This document shows, one piece after another, positions 1 to 7,995 of a DNA stretch of 64,000 nucleotides (positions within the stretch are counted from its first letter, which is position 1; each line of letters opens with the position of its first letter). A model generated the notes under the pieces. That model saw nothing but the letters and a program-made list of their open reading frames with translations. It did not search any database and was not told the origin of the DNA. The position numbers and the translations under genes are program-made. The stretch is from Amycolatopsis nigrescens CSC17Ta-90 (GTDB taxonomy: Bacteria; Actinomycetota; Actinomycetes; Mycobacteriales; Pseudonocardiaceae), in contig NZ_ARVW01000001.1 of the NCBI RefSeq assembly GCF_000384315.1, forward strand, positions 3,720,157 through 3,784,156. Reading direction: 5' to 3'.

Positions 1-2
1 CC

Positions 3-281
3 CGCGGCCTGGTGGACCGGGTGGCGATGGGCTCGATCGACGGCGGCTGCGAAGGCGTGCAGAACGTCAAGGACGGCGAGTACGCGGCGACCGTCATGCA
101 GTTCCCGAAGAAGATGGCCGAGCAGGGGGTGGCCGCGGCGGTCGACTACGCCAAGACCGGCAAGAAGCCGGCCGGGTTCGTGAACACCGGGTCCGTGGTG
201 ATCAGCGACCGGCCGGTGCCGGGCCTGGAGAGCCAGAACACCGACTGGGGACTGCAGAACTGCTGGGGGGACCGGAAATGA
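3..281 (+). CDS. Sugar ABC transporter substrate-binding protein, C-terminal end (partial)
   Basis: Only the last 92 codons are in the window; the gene begins upstream. The visible part has the look of the C-terminal lobe of a periplasmic-binding-protein type 1 (ribose/xylose class) sugar receptor: an AAxxYAKTGKKP stretch and a closing segment rich in Asn, Gln and Trp. The strongest support is position. The stop overlaps the start of a CUT2-type permease by 4 bp, followed by the ATPase. In this family the protein is a lipid-anchored or secreted receptor that delivers a monosaccharide to the permease. The sugar cannot be read from this fragment. Confidence 0.8.
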   Translation, partial: RGLVDRVAMGSIDGGCEGVQNVKDGEYAATVMQFPKKMAEQGVAAAVDYAKTGKKPAGFVNTGSVVISDRPVPGLESQNTDWGLQNCWGDRK

Positions 282-1276
282 CATCCGCAACCGCGACCAA
301 AACCGCGCCGCTCGACGAAAAGCCGAGCGTCGGCGAGCTTTTCCTGCGCGCCCCCGCCGTCGGCCCCGCGCTGGCGCTGCTGGTGGCCATCCTGGTGTTC
401 GCCTTCTCCACCGACACCTTTCTCAACCTGGACAACCTTTCCCTGGTGGTGCAGCAGTCGCTGGTGATCGGCACGCTGGCGCTCGGCCAGACGCTGATCA
501 TCCTGACCTCCGGGATCGACCTGGCCAACGCGGCCGCGATGGTGCTCGGCACCCTGCTGATGGCGAAGCTGTTCGTCGGCGGGGTGGACGGGATCTTCGC
601 GCTGCTGCTTGGCATCGCGGCCACCGCGGTGCTCGGCGCGGTCACCGGCTCGCTGGTCACCAGGATCAAGCTGCCGCCGTTCATCGTCACGCTCGGCATG
701 CTGACCATGCTCACCGCCACCGCGAAACTGGTCGCCGGTGGACAGGGCGTGCAGATCGACAGCGGGCTGCTCACCTGGCTGGGGACTCGGCGTTACCTGT
801 TCGGCGGCATCCCGGTCACCTACGGCATGACGCTGGCGCTGCTGATGTACCTCGGCATGTGGTACGCGCTGACCAAGACCGCGTGGGGCAAGCACGTCTA
901 CGCCGTCGGCAACGCGCCGGAGTCCGCGCGGCTGTCCGGGATCAAGGTCAACCGGACCATTCTTTCGGTGTATGTGACCGCCGGGGTGATCTTCGGGATC
1001 GCTGCCTGGCAGGCGCTGGGCCGGGTGCCCAACGCCGACCCGAACGCCTTCCAGCTCGGCAACCTGGACTCGATCACCGCCGTGGTGCTCGGCGGCACCA
1101 GCCTGTTCGGCGGCCGCGGCTCGGTGATCGGCACCATGCTGGGCGCGCTGGTGGTGGCCGTGCTCCGGTCCGGGCTGACCCAGCTCGGCGTGGACGCGCT
1201 GTACCAGGACGTGGCCACCGGCGCGCTGGTGATCGCCGCGGTGGCGGTGGACCGTTTGGCGAGGAGGAAGTCGTGA
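278..1276 (+). CDS. Sugar ABC transporter permease, RbsC/FrcC family
   Basis: A 332-residue polytopic membrane protein with about 9-10 hydrophobic segments after a hydrophilic N-terminus of about 25 residues. The family hallmark is present near the middle (PPFIVTLGMLTM) and in the C-terminal part (AVVLGGTSLFGGRGSVIGTMLGA), the conserved region of BPD_transp_2 permeases for ribose, xylose and fructose. The ATG overlaps the stop of the binding-protein gene (ATGA), and its own stop overlaps the GTG of the ATPase, so translation is coupled. It forms the membrane channel of the sugar importer. Confidence 0.93.
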   Translation: MTSATATKTAPLDEKPSVGELFLRAPAVGPALALLVAILVFAFSTDTFLNLDNLSLVVQQSLVIGTLALGQTLIILTSGIDLANAAAMVLGTLLMAKLFVGGVDGIFALLLGIAATAVLGAVTGSLVTRIKLPPFIVTLGMLTMLTATAKLVAGGQGVQIDSGLLTWLGTRRYLFGGIPVTYGMTLALLMYLGMWYALTKTAWGKHVYAVGNAPESARLSGIKVNRTILSVYVTAGVIFGIAAWQALGRVPNADPNAFQLGNLDSITAVVLGGTSLFGGRGSVIGTMLGALVVAVLRSGLTQLGVDALYQDVATGALVIAAVAVDRLARRKS

Positions 1277-2088
1277 CCGAAGCAGCGAAGCCCACCCTGG
1301 CGGCCCGCGGGCTGGTCAAGCGCTACGGCCGGGTCACCGCGCTGGACGGCGCCGACTTCGACCTGTACCCGGGCGAGGTGCTGGCCGTGGTCGGCGACAA
1401 CGGCGCCGGCAAGTCCAGCCTGATCAAGGCGCTGTCCGGGGCGCTGGTGCCGGACGCGGGCGAGATCGAGGTGGACGGCGAGACCGTGCACTTCCGCACC
1501 CCGATCGACGCCCGGCGCTACGGGATCGAGACGGTCTACCAGGACCTCGCCGTCGCGCCCGCACTGGACATCGCCACGAACATGTTCCTGGGCAGGGAAA
1601 AGCGGCGCACCGGACCGCTCGGCCTTGTCCGCAAGCTGGACACCGCCGCGATGCGGGCCGAGGCGCAGCGGGTGCTGGACGAGCTGGGCATCAAGGTCAA
1701 GTCGATCACCCAGCCGGTGGAGACGTTGTCCGGTGGGCAACGTCAGGGCGTCGCGGTGGCGCGGGCCGCCGCGTTCGGCACCAAGGCGGTGATCATGGAC
1801 GAGCCGACTGCCGCGCTCGGTGTCGCCGAGTCCGGCAAGGTGCTCGCGCTGATCGACCGGATCCGCGCCCGCGGCCTGCCGGTGGTGCTGATCAGCCACA
1901 ACATGCCGCACGTGTTCGACATCGCGGACCGGATCCACGTGCACCGGCTCGGCCGGCGCGCTGCCGTGGTCACGCCGGAGACGCACAGCATGAACCAGGT
2001 GGTCGGGCTGATCACCGGTGCGCTGCGGATCGGCGAGAACGGTGAGGTGGAAGAGGTGGCGGCGGCGGTGCGGGCCGGGCTGACGTGA
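1273..2088 (+). CDS. Sugar ABC transporter ATP-binding protein, single-domain FrcA type
   Basis: 271 residues starting at the GTG that overlaps the permease stop (GTGA); the frame is open further upstream but that part only mirrors the permease. Visible motifs: Walker A GDNGAGKSS about residues 41-49, signature LSGGQ about 153, Walker B VIMDEPT about 173-179, switch His in LISHN about 207. It carries only one nucleotide-binding domain, unlike RbsA/XylG/AraG, which have two fused copies. The single-domain form is typical of FrcA of the rhizobial frcBCAK fructose system. It energises import through the neighbouring permease. Confidence 0.93.
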   Translation: MTEAAKPTLAARGLVKRYGRVTALDGADFDLYPGEVLAVVGDNGAGKSSLIKALSGALVPDAGEIEVDGETVHFRTPIDARRYGIETVYQDLAVAPALDIATNMFLGREKRRTGPLGLVRKLDTAAMRAEAQRVLDELGIKVKSITQPVETLSGGQRQGVAVARAAAFGTKAVIMDEPTAALGVAESGKVLALIDRIRARGLPVVLISHNMPHVFDIADRIHVHRLGRRAAVVTPETHSMNQVVGLITGALRIGENGEVEEVAAAVRAGLT

Positions 2089-2969
2089 TCCTGCTGGCCG
2101 GACTGTGCACGGTGGACCTGGTGCAGCGGGTGGCCGAGTTCCCCGGTGCGGGCGAGGCGGCGCGGAAGGTGCAGTCGCGGGCCGTGGACGTCGCCGCCGG
2201 GGGGCCGGCGACGAACGCGGCGGTGACCGTGGCCGCGCTCGGTGGGCAGGCCACCCTGCTCACCGTGCTCGGCGCGCATCCGCTGGCCGGCCTCGCCCGC
2301 GCCGATCTGGAGTCCTGCGGCGTCCGGGTGCTCGACGCGCTGCCGGAGCACCTGGCGCCGCCCGCGGTCAGCGCCGTGGTGGTCCGCGAACGCGACGGCG
2401 AACGCACCGTCGTTTCCCACAACGCCGCCGCCCTCGGCGAAAAGCCGGCTTTTTGCCTTCCGTTCGACGGGCAAATAGCCGACTTTTTGCCCGTACGGGC
2501 GGTGCTGGTGGACGGGCACCATCCGGAGCTGGCGCTGGCCGCCGCGCGGTGGGCGCGGGCGAGCGGGGTGCCGGTGCTGCTGGACGCGGGCAGCTGGAAG
2601 CCGGTGCTGGACGAACTGCTGCCGCTGGTGGACATCGCGGCCTGCTCGGCGGACTTCCGCGCGCCGGGGCGGTCGCTGCACGAGCGCGGCGTGCCAGCGG
2701 TGGTCACCACGAACGGCCCCGCCCCGGTTCGGTGGTCCACTTTGGACGATTCGGGTGAGGTGTCGGTGCCGCGGGTGCGAGCGCGCGACACCCTTGGCGC
2801 CGGCGACGTGTGGCACGGCGCGCTCGCTTGGGGTGTGGGCAGGTTCGAGCTGCCCGAGCTGATCGGTTTCGCCAACGAGGTGGCCGCCGAGCGCGTGCGG
2901 CACGCAGGTCCGCGGTCCTGGACGGCCGCGGTAAGAGGACTGGTCGCCGGACTGGAAAGAGGAACTTGA
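2085..2969 (+). CDS. PfkB-family carbohydrate kinase
   Basis: 294 residues, GTG start overlapping the ATPase stop (GTGA). Both PfkB signatures are visible: GGPATNAAVTVAALGG near residue 39, and the C-terminal DTLGAGDVWHGA near residue 234, which holds the anion hole and catalytic Asp. It should phosphorylate the sugar imported by the preceding ABC system. Ribokinase- and fructokinase-like specificities cannot be separated by eye. Oddity: codons about 118-136 (GEKPAFCLPFDGQIADFLP) are made of two palindromic elements of the intergenic family C, so this loop looks acquired. The stop overlaps the next start (TGATG). Confidence 0.9.
   Translation: MILLAGLCTVDLVQRVAEFPGAGEAARKVQSRAVDVAAGGPATNAAVTVAALGGQATLLTVLGAHPLAGLARADLESCGVRVLDALPEHLAPPAVSAVVVRERDGERTVVSHNAAALGEKPAFCLPFDGQIADFLPVRAVLVDGHHPELALAAARWARASGVPVLLDAGSWKPVLDELLPLVDIAACSADFRAPGRSLHERGVPAVVTTNGPAPVRWSTLDDSGEVSVPRVRARDTLGAGDVWHGALAWGVGRFELPELIGFANEVAAERVRHAGPRSWTAAVRGLVAGLERGT
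2436..2492. repeat. Two family-C palindromes inside the pfkB coding sequence
   Basis: Two imperfect dyads lie side by side: 2436-2457 (arms GGCGAAAAGCC / GGCTTTTTGCC, 10 of 11 paired) and 2469-2492 (arms GGGCAAATAGCC / GACTTTTTGCCC, 10 of 12 paired). Both match the intergenic element at 36872-36893 and 39500-39523. Here they are translated in frame and stay open, adding about 19 residues to the kinase. The A/T-rich arms stand out against the surrounding very GC-rich codons. Confidence 0.75.
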
Positions 2970-3604
2970 TGACAACCTTCGACGATTTGCTGGCCAGGGC
3001 GCAGGATTTCGCCTCGAGCGAGCGGCGGACCGTGCTCGGCATCGTGGGCGCACCCGCTTCGGGCAAGACCACTCTGGCCTGGGGATTGGCCGAGAAACTG
3101 GGCACCAGGGCCGCGGTGGTCGGCATGGACGGCTTCCACCTGGCGCAGGTGGAGCTGCAACGGCTTGGCCGCGCCGAGCGCAAGGGCGCGCCGGACACCT
3201 TCGACGCCGACGGTTACGTGCATCTGCTGCGGCGCTTGAAGGACGGCACCGAGACGGTCTACGCGCCGGAGTTCCGGCGGGAGATCGAGGAGCCGATCGC
3301 GGGTGCGGTGCCGGTGCCGCCGGAGGTGCGGCTGGTCATCACCGAAGGCAACTACCTGTTGCTGGACGAGGATCCGTGGCGCGGCATCCGGCCGCTGCTG
3401 GACGAGGCGTGGTTCCTGGCCCCGGACGAACCGGAGCGGCTGGAGCGGCTGGTCACCCGGCACCGGCGGTACGGCCGCACGCTGGTGGAGGCGCAGCAGC
3501 GCGCGCTCGGTTCGGACCAGCGCAACGCGGACCTGATCACCGCCACCGCGCCGAGGGCGGATCTGGTGCTGGAGAACATGCCGCTGGTCAATTTCGCGAT
3601 CTGA
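2969..3604 (+). CDS. Nucleoside/nucleotide kinase family protein, FrcK-like
   Basis: 211 residues from the ATG that overlaps the PfkB stop (TGATG); a GGAAAGAGGAA ribosome binding site lies just upstream. P-loop GAPASGKTT about residues 27-35; the MDGFHLAQ and FDADGYVHLLRRLKDG segments match the uridine kinase/PanK-like P-loop family. FrcK of the rhizobial frcBCAK operon belongs to the same group. The presence of both a PfkB and a P-loop kinase behind the transporter suggests that the imported sugar is phosphorylated here, but which kinase acts first is unknown. Confidence 0.85.
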   Translation: MTTFDDLLARAQDFASSERRTVLGIVGAPASGKTTLAWGLAEKLGTRAAVVGMDGFHLAQVELQRLGRAERKGAPDTFDADGYVHLLRRLKDGTETVYAPEFRREIEEPIAGAVPVPPEVRLVITEGNYLLLDEDPWRGIRPLLDEAWFLAPDEPERLERLVTRHRRYGRTLVEAQQRALGSDQRNADLITATAPRADLVLENMPLVNFAI

Positions 3605-3619
3605 CTCCACTATGGGGAG

Positions 3620-4366
3620 ATGAACGGTGTTCTGATCGTTACCGGGGGTAGTCGGGGTATCGGCGCCGCGGTCTGCACCTTGGCCGCGCACCACGGGTAC
3701 GACGTGGTGGTCAACTACCGCAACGACGCCGACGCGGCGAGCGCGGTGGTGGATTATGCGAAGAGCTGCGGCCGGCGGGCGTTGGCGGTGCGGGCGGACG
3801 TCTCCGACGAGGACGAGGTGCGCGGCATGTTCGAAACCGCGTCCGCGCTGGGCCCGATCACGAATCTGGTGAACAACGCCGGCATCACCGGGTTCAGCCC
3901 GGGGCGGCTGGACGAGCAGACGGTGACCGGGGTGCGCCGGGTGTTCGACGTCAACGTCACCGGCGTTTTCCTGTGCGCGCGGGAGGCCGTGAAGCGGATG
4001 TCCACTCGCTACGGTGGCGGCGGCGGTTCGATCGTGAACGTCTCGTCCACCGCGGCGCGCCTCGGCTCGGCCGGGGAATGGGTGCACTACGCGGCAAGCA
4101 AGGCCGCGGTGGAGACGATGACCCTGGGCCTGGCCCAGGAGGTCGCCGCCGAGCGGATCCGGGTGAACGCGGTCGCGCCCGGCATGGTGGAAACCCAGCT
4201 GCACGCCGAAGCCGGACTGCACGACCGGCTGGAGCGCCTCGCCCCGAGCATCCCGCTCGGCCGGCCCGCCCAGCCCGAAGAGATCGCCGAAGCGGTGCTG
4301 TGGCTGCTTTCCCCGGCCGCGTCCTACGCCACCGGTGCGGTGCTGCCGATCGGCGGCGGCCGTTAG
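3620..4366 (+). CDS. SDR-family oxidoreductase (glucose-1-dehydrogenase/YgfF-like)
   Basis: 248 residues, classical short-chain dehydrogenase. The nucleotide-binding TGGSRGIGAA is at residues 9-18, NNAG near 87, the catalytic Ser in IVNVSSTAA and YxxxK in YAASKAA near residues 156-160. A GGGGAG ribosome binding site precedes the ATG, which is 15 bp after the kinase gene, so it is probably the last gene of the sugar operon. Substrate unknown; a sugar or polyol is suggested by context only. Confidence 0.88.
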   Translation: MNGVLIVTGGSRGIGAAVCTLAAHHGYDVVVNYRNDADAASAVVDYAKSCGRRALAVRADVSDEDEVRGMFETASALGPITNLVNNAGITGFSPGRLDEQTVTGVRRVFDVNVTGVFLCAREAVKRMSTRYGGGGGSIVNVSSTAARLGSAGEWVHYAASKAAVETMTLGLAQEVAAERIRVNAVAPGMVETQLHAEAGLHDRLERLAPSIPLGRPAQPEEIAEAVLWLLSPAASYATGAVLPIGGGR

Positions 4367-4421
4367 CCGGTCACGCGCTACCTGCCGACTCCGATATCTG
4401 CTACCTTCCGTGAATTGATCA

Positions 4422-4455
4422 TGGGAATTTAGCTAGCACGGGTGAGAAATTCCCA
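4422..4455. promoter_or_regulatory. Inverted repeat upstream of the secreted protease
   Basis: Perfect 9-bp arms TGGGAATTT / AAATTCCCA separated by 16 bp, ending 19 bp before the protease ATG. The spacer contains GCTAGCACGG, a 10-mer also present upstream of the VOC gene at 7880-7889. A repressor site or a 5'-UTR hairpin are both possible. Confidence 0.4.
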
Positions 4456-4474
4456 CCCGATTGGAGTTGAATTG

Positions 4475-5215
4475 ATGCGCAGGGTGACGGTCGCTGGTCT
4501 GATCGGTGCGATTCTGGTGCTGGGATTCGGCGCGGCTCCGGCCAACGCCGTCGCCAACGGCAAGGACGCGAGTACCGGGATGTTCCCCTTCGCGGTGAAG
4601 CTGACCATGACGGACATCCCGAAACCGGACGGCAGCACCTACGACAGCGCCTGCTCGGCCGGCCTGATCAGTCCACAGTGGATCGCCACCGCCGGGCACT
4701 GCTTCCACGACGTGAACGGCAAGCCGGTGAGCGGCCCGGTTCCCTACGATACCACCGCGACGGTCGGCAAGGCCAACACCGACGACGAGTCCGGCACCGT
4801 GGTCGACGTGGTGGAGGTCCGCCAGTCCGGGGTGAACGACGTCGCGCTGGCCAAGCTCGCCGAACCGGTGCACGGGGTGACCACGCTGGACGTGGCCACC
4901 AGCGCGCCGGAAAAGGACGATGCCCTCACGCTCGCCGGCTGGGGCGCCACCGAGGAGACGAACCCGGTGCCGTCGACCCAGCTGCGGTACGGGAAGGTCG
5001 CCGTCGGCAGCGTCGCGGAGAGCACCGCCGGCGTGCACGGCGTGTGGCCGTCCGCCGACACCAGCGCCTGCACCTACGACTCGGGCGCACCGTACTTCGC
5101 CGGCAACACCCTGGTCTCGGTGGAGAGCGACGGCCCCGGCTGCCCGCACGACGGCGAGGAGACCACCGCCCGCGTCGACATCCTCGCCGACTGGATCCAC
5201 CAGCAGATCGGCTAG
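4475..5215 (+). CDS. Secreted trypsin-like serine protease (S1 family)
   Basis: 246 residues from the ATG at 4475, which has a GGAG site 8 nt upstream; the frame extends further but without a better start. N-terminal signal peptide of about 25 residues ending APANA. Catalytic triad visible: His in TAGHC about residue 75, Asp in NDVALAKL about 121, Ser in DSGAP about 203 (DSGAP instead of the usual GDSGGP). Acts outside the cell as an endopeptidase. The stop overlaps the stop of the convergent lipoprotein gene by 4 bp. Confidence 0.88.
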   Translation: MRRVTVAGLIGAILVLGFGAAPANAVANGKDASTGMFPFAVKLTMTDIPKPDGSTYDSACSAGLISPQWIATAGHCFHDVNGKPVSGPVPYDTTATVGKANTDDESGTVVDVVEVRQSGVNDVALAKLAEPVHGVTTLDVATSAPEKDDALTLAGWGATEETNPVPSTQLRYGKVAVGSVAESTAGVHGVWPSADTSACTYDSGAPYFAGNTLVSVESDGPGCPHDGEETTARVDILADWIHQQIG

Positions 5216-5781
5216 TACAGCGGTTTCTCCGCCGCCGGGGCGCCTCGCTTGTGCGCCTCGGCGGTGAGATGACAACCGGTGCTCAGCGCGAGTGTGGTGT
5301 TGTTGGCGGTGCCGAAGATGAGCTCGGCCCCGTTCGGATGGCGGAGGATCACCTCGTGGTCGGCGGGTCGGTCGACGTTCACGGCGGGCTCACCGAAACC
5401 GTGCTGCCGTGCCAGTTCGGCGGTCAGCGAGACCGCGCGCGGCCAGTCCGCGTCGGGCAGGTTGCCCGGCGACTTTCCTGATCGATAGAACCGCGTCTGC
5501 CCGTCCGCGCCGAGGCCGGGGAACTTGTCGCCGCAACCCGCGGCGCTCGGCTCATCGTCACTCGGTACCCAGGCCGCGATGCCGATGTCGGTGACCAGCT
5601 TTTCGCGGATCGTGGCCAGCAGTCCCTGGTATTCCGCTTCGGCCTGCTCGATGTCCGGACGTTTCATCAGTTCCGCGAAACTCGCGTCCACACCGGCTCC
5701 CTCGGGTTTCTCCGCGGTGCACCCACCGAGCAGCAGCGGAGCCGCCAGGCAGGCGGCGAGCGCGGCGCGTTTCAGTGTCAT
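5212..5781 (-). CDS. LppA-like lipoprotein
   Basis: 189 residues. Signal peptide with a lipobox LLLGGC, so a lipid-anchored surface protein. Downstream are a helical segment (ELMKRPDIEQAEAEYQGLLATIREKL) written here only by its features: acidic and coiled-coil-like, then a compact domain with two Cys. It resembles mycobacterial LppA-type lipoproteins, which are themselves uncharacterised. The ATG overlaps the stop of the DUF1023 hydrolase (ATGA), so it is co-translated with the WXG-like gene and hydrolase. A role as cognate partner or immunity factor for the hydrolase is inference. Confidence 0.75.
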   Translation of the reverse strand: MTLKRAALAACLAAPLLLGGCTAEKPEGAGVDASFAELMKRPDIEQAEAEYQGLLATIREKLVTDIGIAAWVPSDDEPSAAGCGDKFPGLGADGQTRFYRSGKSPGNLPDADWPRAVSLTAELARQHGFGEPAVNVDRPADHEVILRHPNGAELIFGTANNTTLALSTGCHLTAEAHKRGAPAAEKPLY

Positions 5782-7496
5782 CAGTAGGTCCCGGGTACTG
5801 GCCAGGACAGGATGTCGCCGAGGCCCTTGCCGTCGTCGGTGATCGCACGCTCACGCATCCCGCCCACGACCACCCCCATGTTGTACTGGCTCGTGCTGTT
5901 GTCGTCCAGGTAGTAACTGTGCCACGCGGACTCGGTCATCGGCTTGTCGGAGCCCGGCAGCACGGACTCCTTCGCCGAGAGGTGCTGCATCCCGTCCATG
6001 TGGCTGGGGTCGATGCCGAAATAGCCGAAGTCCCCCACCGGGTCATTGCGCCCCTCGATGTAGTGGGCGTGCCCTTCCGGCACCTTGAGGTCGCCGATGT
6101 CGCTGGTACCGAGGCCGGGCGAGCCGAAGAAGACCGCGTCGTCCACGCCGGTGTTCTGCTGCAAGGCCAAACCGGTCGTGGTCGAACCGTAGGAGTGGCC
6201 GAGGGCGGTGACGTGCGCGTCCTGGTCTCGCGCGGTGTCGATGCCGTTCAGGAAGGGCGCCAGTTTCTTGGCGCCTTCCTGCGCGGAATGGTCGTCCAGC
6301 ACGGTGTTGTCGTCGAACAGCACGCCGCCGGGCGTCATCTGCGGTGCCTGGTAGCCGATCCAGCTGACGGTGGCCACGGACTCGCCCTTGCCATACCTGT
6401 CCTGCAGGTCCCCGGTCCGCTGTTGCAGGTCGTACATGTTCTTGTCGTAGTCGCCGAGGCTGCCGTTGACGGTGGAGGTGAGGCCGGGGGTGAAGACCGC
6501 GACGTGGTCCGCCTTGTCCACATTGCCGTTTGCGACGGCGGCCTCCGCCCGCTCGTTCGACATGTCGAGCACCAGCAGTTGCCTGGTGCCCGGCTGCGAC
6601 AGCGTGTCCTCGATGGCCTTGATCGATTCCAATTTGGCCTTGACCTGGTCCAGTCCGGCGTCGGCGTTGCTGAACAGGCCGCCGAACACGTTGTCGTCCA
6701 GATCGGCCTGCAGCTTGCGGGCCTCGTCCTGGAGACGGGCCTTCTCGGTCTGCAGCCGGGCGCGGTTGGCCTCGTCGCGGGCGGTGAACGGCACGCCGTC
6801 GCGGTTGCCGACCCAGTCCGGGTGCTGGGCGATGACCTGGCGTTTCTCCGCGTCGCTGAGGGTGTCCCACCAGCCGGCGTTGTCGCCGGGGGTGCCGATA
6901 CCGGACGGCGGTTCCAACACGGACAGCCCGCCGTGGCTGGCGCCGGCCTTGGCCGCGGACGCCAGGTCGGTGGCGCCGTCATCGCTGATCTCGCCGTGCA
7001 TGATGCGGCCGAAGACGCCGTTGAGGTCGTTGTCGATGTCCTGGGCGCGGCGCAGGATCTGCTCCACCCTGTCCACCAGCTCGTCCTTGGTCCGCGTCCG
7101 CTCCCGCGCCACGTCGTCGGCCTGCTCGGGCGGCACGTTCTGGGGCGGGGCGGTGTCGGTCACCGAGCCGTCGTCGCCGATGGTGAACCCGCGCGCCTTG
7201 GCCAGGCCGTCGGCCTCTTCGACACCGCGTTTCAGCCCGGCCACCGCGTCCGCGCCCTGCATCAGCCCGGACCTGGCCGCGCCGACCCCGGCGACCACGT
7301 GTTCCATCCGGTCGGTGACCCGCGTCCTGGTGCCCTTCGCGGTCTCGGCCGAGCCGCCGGACCAGCCGGCAGGGGTGCCCATCGCGGTGAACTCGTCGGC
7401 GAGGCCGAGCAGCTGCTCGCCGAGGCCCTTGAGCTGCTGTTCGGCGGTGTCCAGCGGTTCCGGCCGCCACTTCCGGACGTCTCCGTAGCCGACCAT
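5781..7496 (-). CDS. Alpha/beta hydrolase of the DUF1023 family with WXG-like N-terminus
   Basis: 571 residues. The first about 250 residues are helical and Ala/Asp/Gln-rich like WXG100/ESX substrates; the C-terminal half is a DUF1023 alpha/beta hydrolase with the nucleophile elbow GHSYGS about residue 431 and FFGSPGLG shortly after. No signal peptide is seen. It lies between a small WXG-like gene (5 bp upstream) and a lipoprotein (overlapping). Families with this layout are thought to be exported by type VII systems or to act at the envelope. The substrate is not known. Confidence 0.85.
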   Translation of the reverse strand: MVGYGDVRKWRPEPLDTAEQQLKGLGEQLLGLADEFTAMGTPAGWSGGSAETAKGTRTRVTDRMEHVVAGVGAARSGLMQGADAVAGLKRGVEEADGLAKARGFTIGDDGSVTDTAPPQNVPPEQADDVARERTRTKDELVDRVEQILRRAQDIDNDLNGVFGRIMHGEISDDGATDLASAAKAGASHGGLSVLEPPSGIGTPGDNAGWWDTLSDAEKRQVIAQHPDWVGNRDGVPFTARDEANRARLQTEKARLQDEARKLQADLDDNVFGGLFSNADAGLDQVKAKLESIKAIEDTLSQPGTRQLLVLDMSNERAEAAVANGNVDKADHVAVFTPGLTSTVNGSLGDYDKNMYDLQQRTGDLQDRYGKGESVATVSWIGYQAPQMTPGGVLFDDNTVLDDHSAQEGAKKLAPFLNGIDTARDQDAHVTALGHSYGSTTTGLALQQNTGVDDAVFFGSPGLGTSDIGDLKVPEGHAHYIEGRNDPVGDFGYFGIDPSHMDGMQHLSAKESVLPGSDKPMTESAWHSYYLDDNSTSQYNMGVVVGGMRERAITDDGKGLGDILSWPVPGTY

Positions 7497-7501
7497 CTCC
7501 G

Positions 7502-7798
7502 CTACTTCGCCACGGTCGGGAAGGCCGCCGCGGCGGCTTCCTCGTTGGCCGCGTAGCCGTCGGCGGCGATGCTCAGGTCGTTCGCGTAGCCGTCGGCCTG
7601 AGCCACCCAGCCTGACAGGTCGCCGCGCCAGGAGTTGCCCAGCGTGCCGCAGGTTTTGGCGGTCTGGGAACCGGGCATCGCGCTGGCCGCACCGGTGATC
7701 GCGCCGGCCAGGTCCACACCGGACACCTGCCGGCCGGCCGAACGGGCCGCCTCCGCCGCCGTGCGCAGCGCCTGGATCTGCGCTTCGTAGCCGCTCAC
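7502..7798 (-). CDS. Small WXG100-like protein
   Basis: 98 residues from the GTG at 7798, chosen because a GGGGG ribosome binding site lies about 6 nt upstream; the frame is open 10 codons further without a good start. Almost all-helical and Ala-rich, with a W-x-G-like turn in the middle (SWRGDLSGW). Size and helix-turn-helix layout match WXG100-type partners. It is the first gene of a three-gene unit with the DUF1023 hydrolase and the lipoprotein, 5 bp apart, and is probably the secretion partner or chaperone of the hydrolase. Confidence 0.72.
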   Translation of the reverse strand: MSGYEAQIQALRTAAEAARSAGRQVSGVDLAGAITGAASAMPGSQTAKTCGTLGNSWRGDLSGWVAQADGYANDLSIAADGYAANEEAAAAAFPTVAK

Positions 7799-7876
7799 TC
7801 TGTGCCCCCGGGGTAGCCGACCGTGCACACTATGACAGCACAGGTGACGGTTCGGTTCCGAGAATCACGCGAATTG

Positions 7877-7886
7877 GTGCTAGCAC
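7877..7886. promoter_or_regulatory. GTGCTAGCAC dyad in the WXG/VOC divergent region
   Basis: A perfect 10-bp palindrome in the 197-bp region between the WXG-like operon (leftward) and the VOC gene (rightward). Its right part GCTAGCACGG recurs upstream of the protease gene at 4431-4440. It could be a shared operator or a promoter element. The rest of this intergenic region shows nothing else clear. Confidence 0.3.
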
Positions 7887-7995
7887 GGTGTCGGTTACCG
7901 GGAATTCACCGGGGCCGGGTAACTCTGTGCTCCGGCATGGCGCTTTGATGTGCGCGGGGGGTGCGGGCCGGGGCGGGAAAGGACGGCTTTCTTAC

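Noticed and set aside
2810..2968. An N-terminal extension of the FrcK-like kinase
   Set aside because: The frame is open upstream of 2969, but this part is the other frame of the PfkB gene and is R/A-rich; the ATG at 2969 has a ribosome binding site and the usual overlap.
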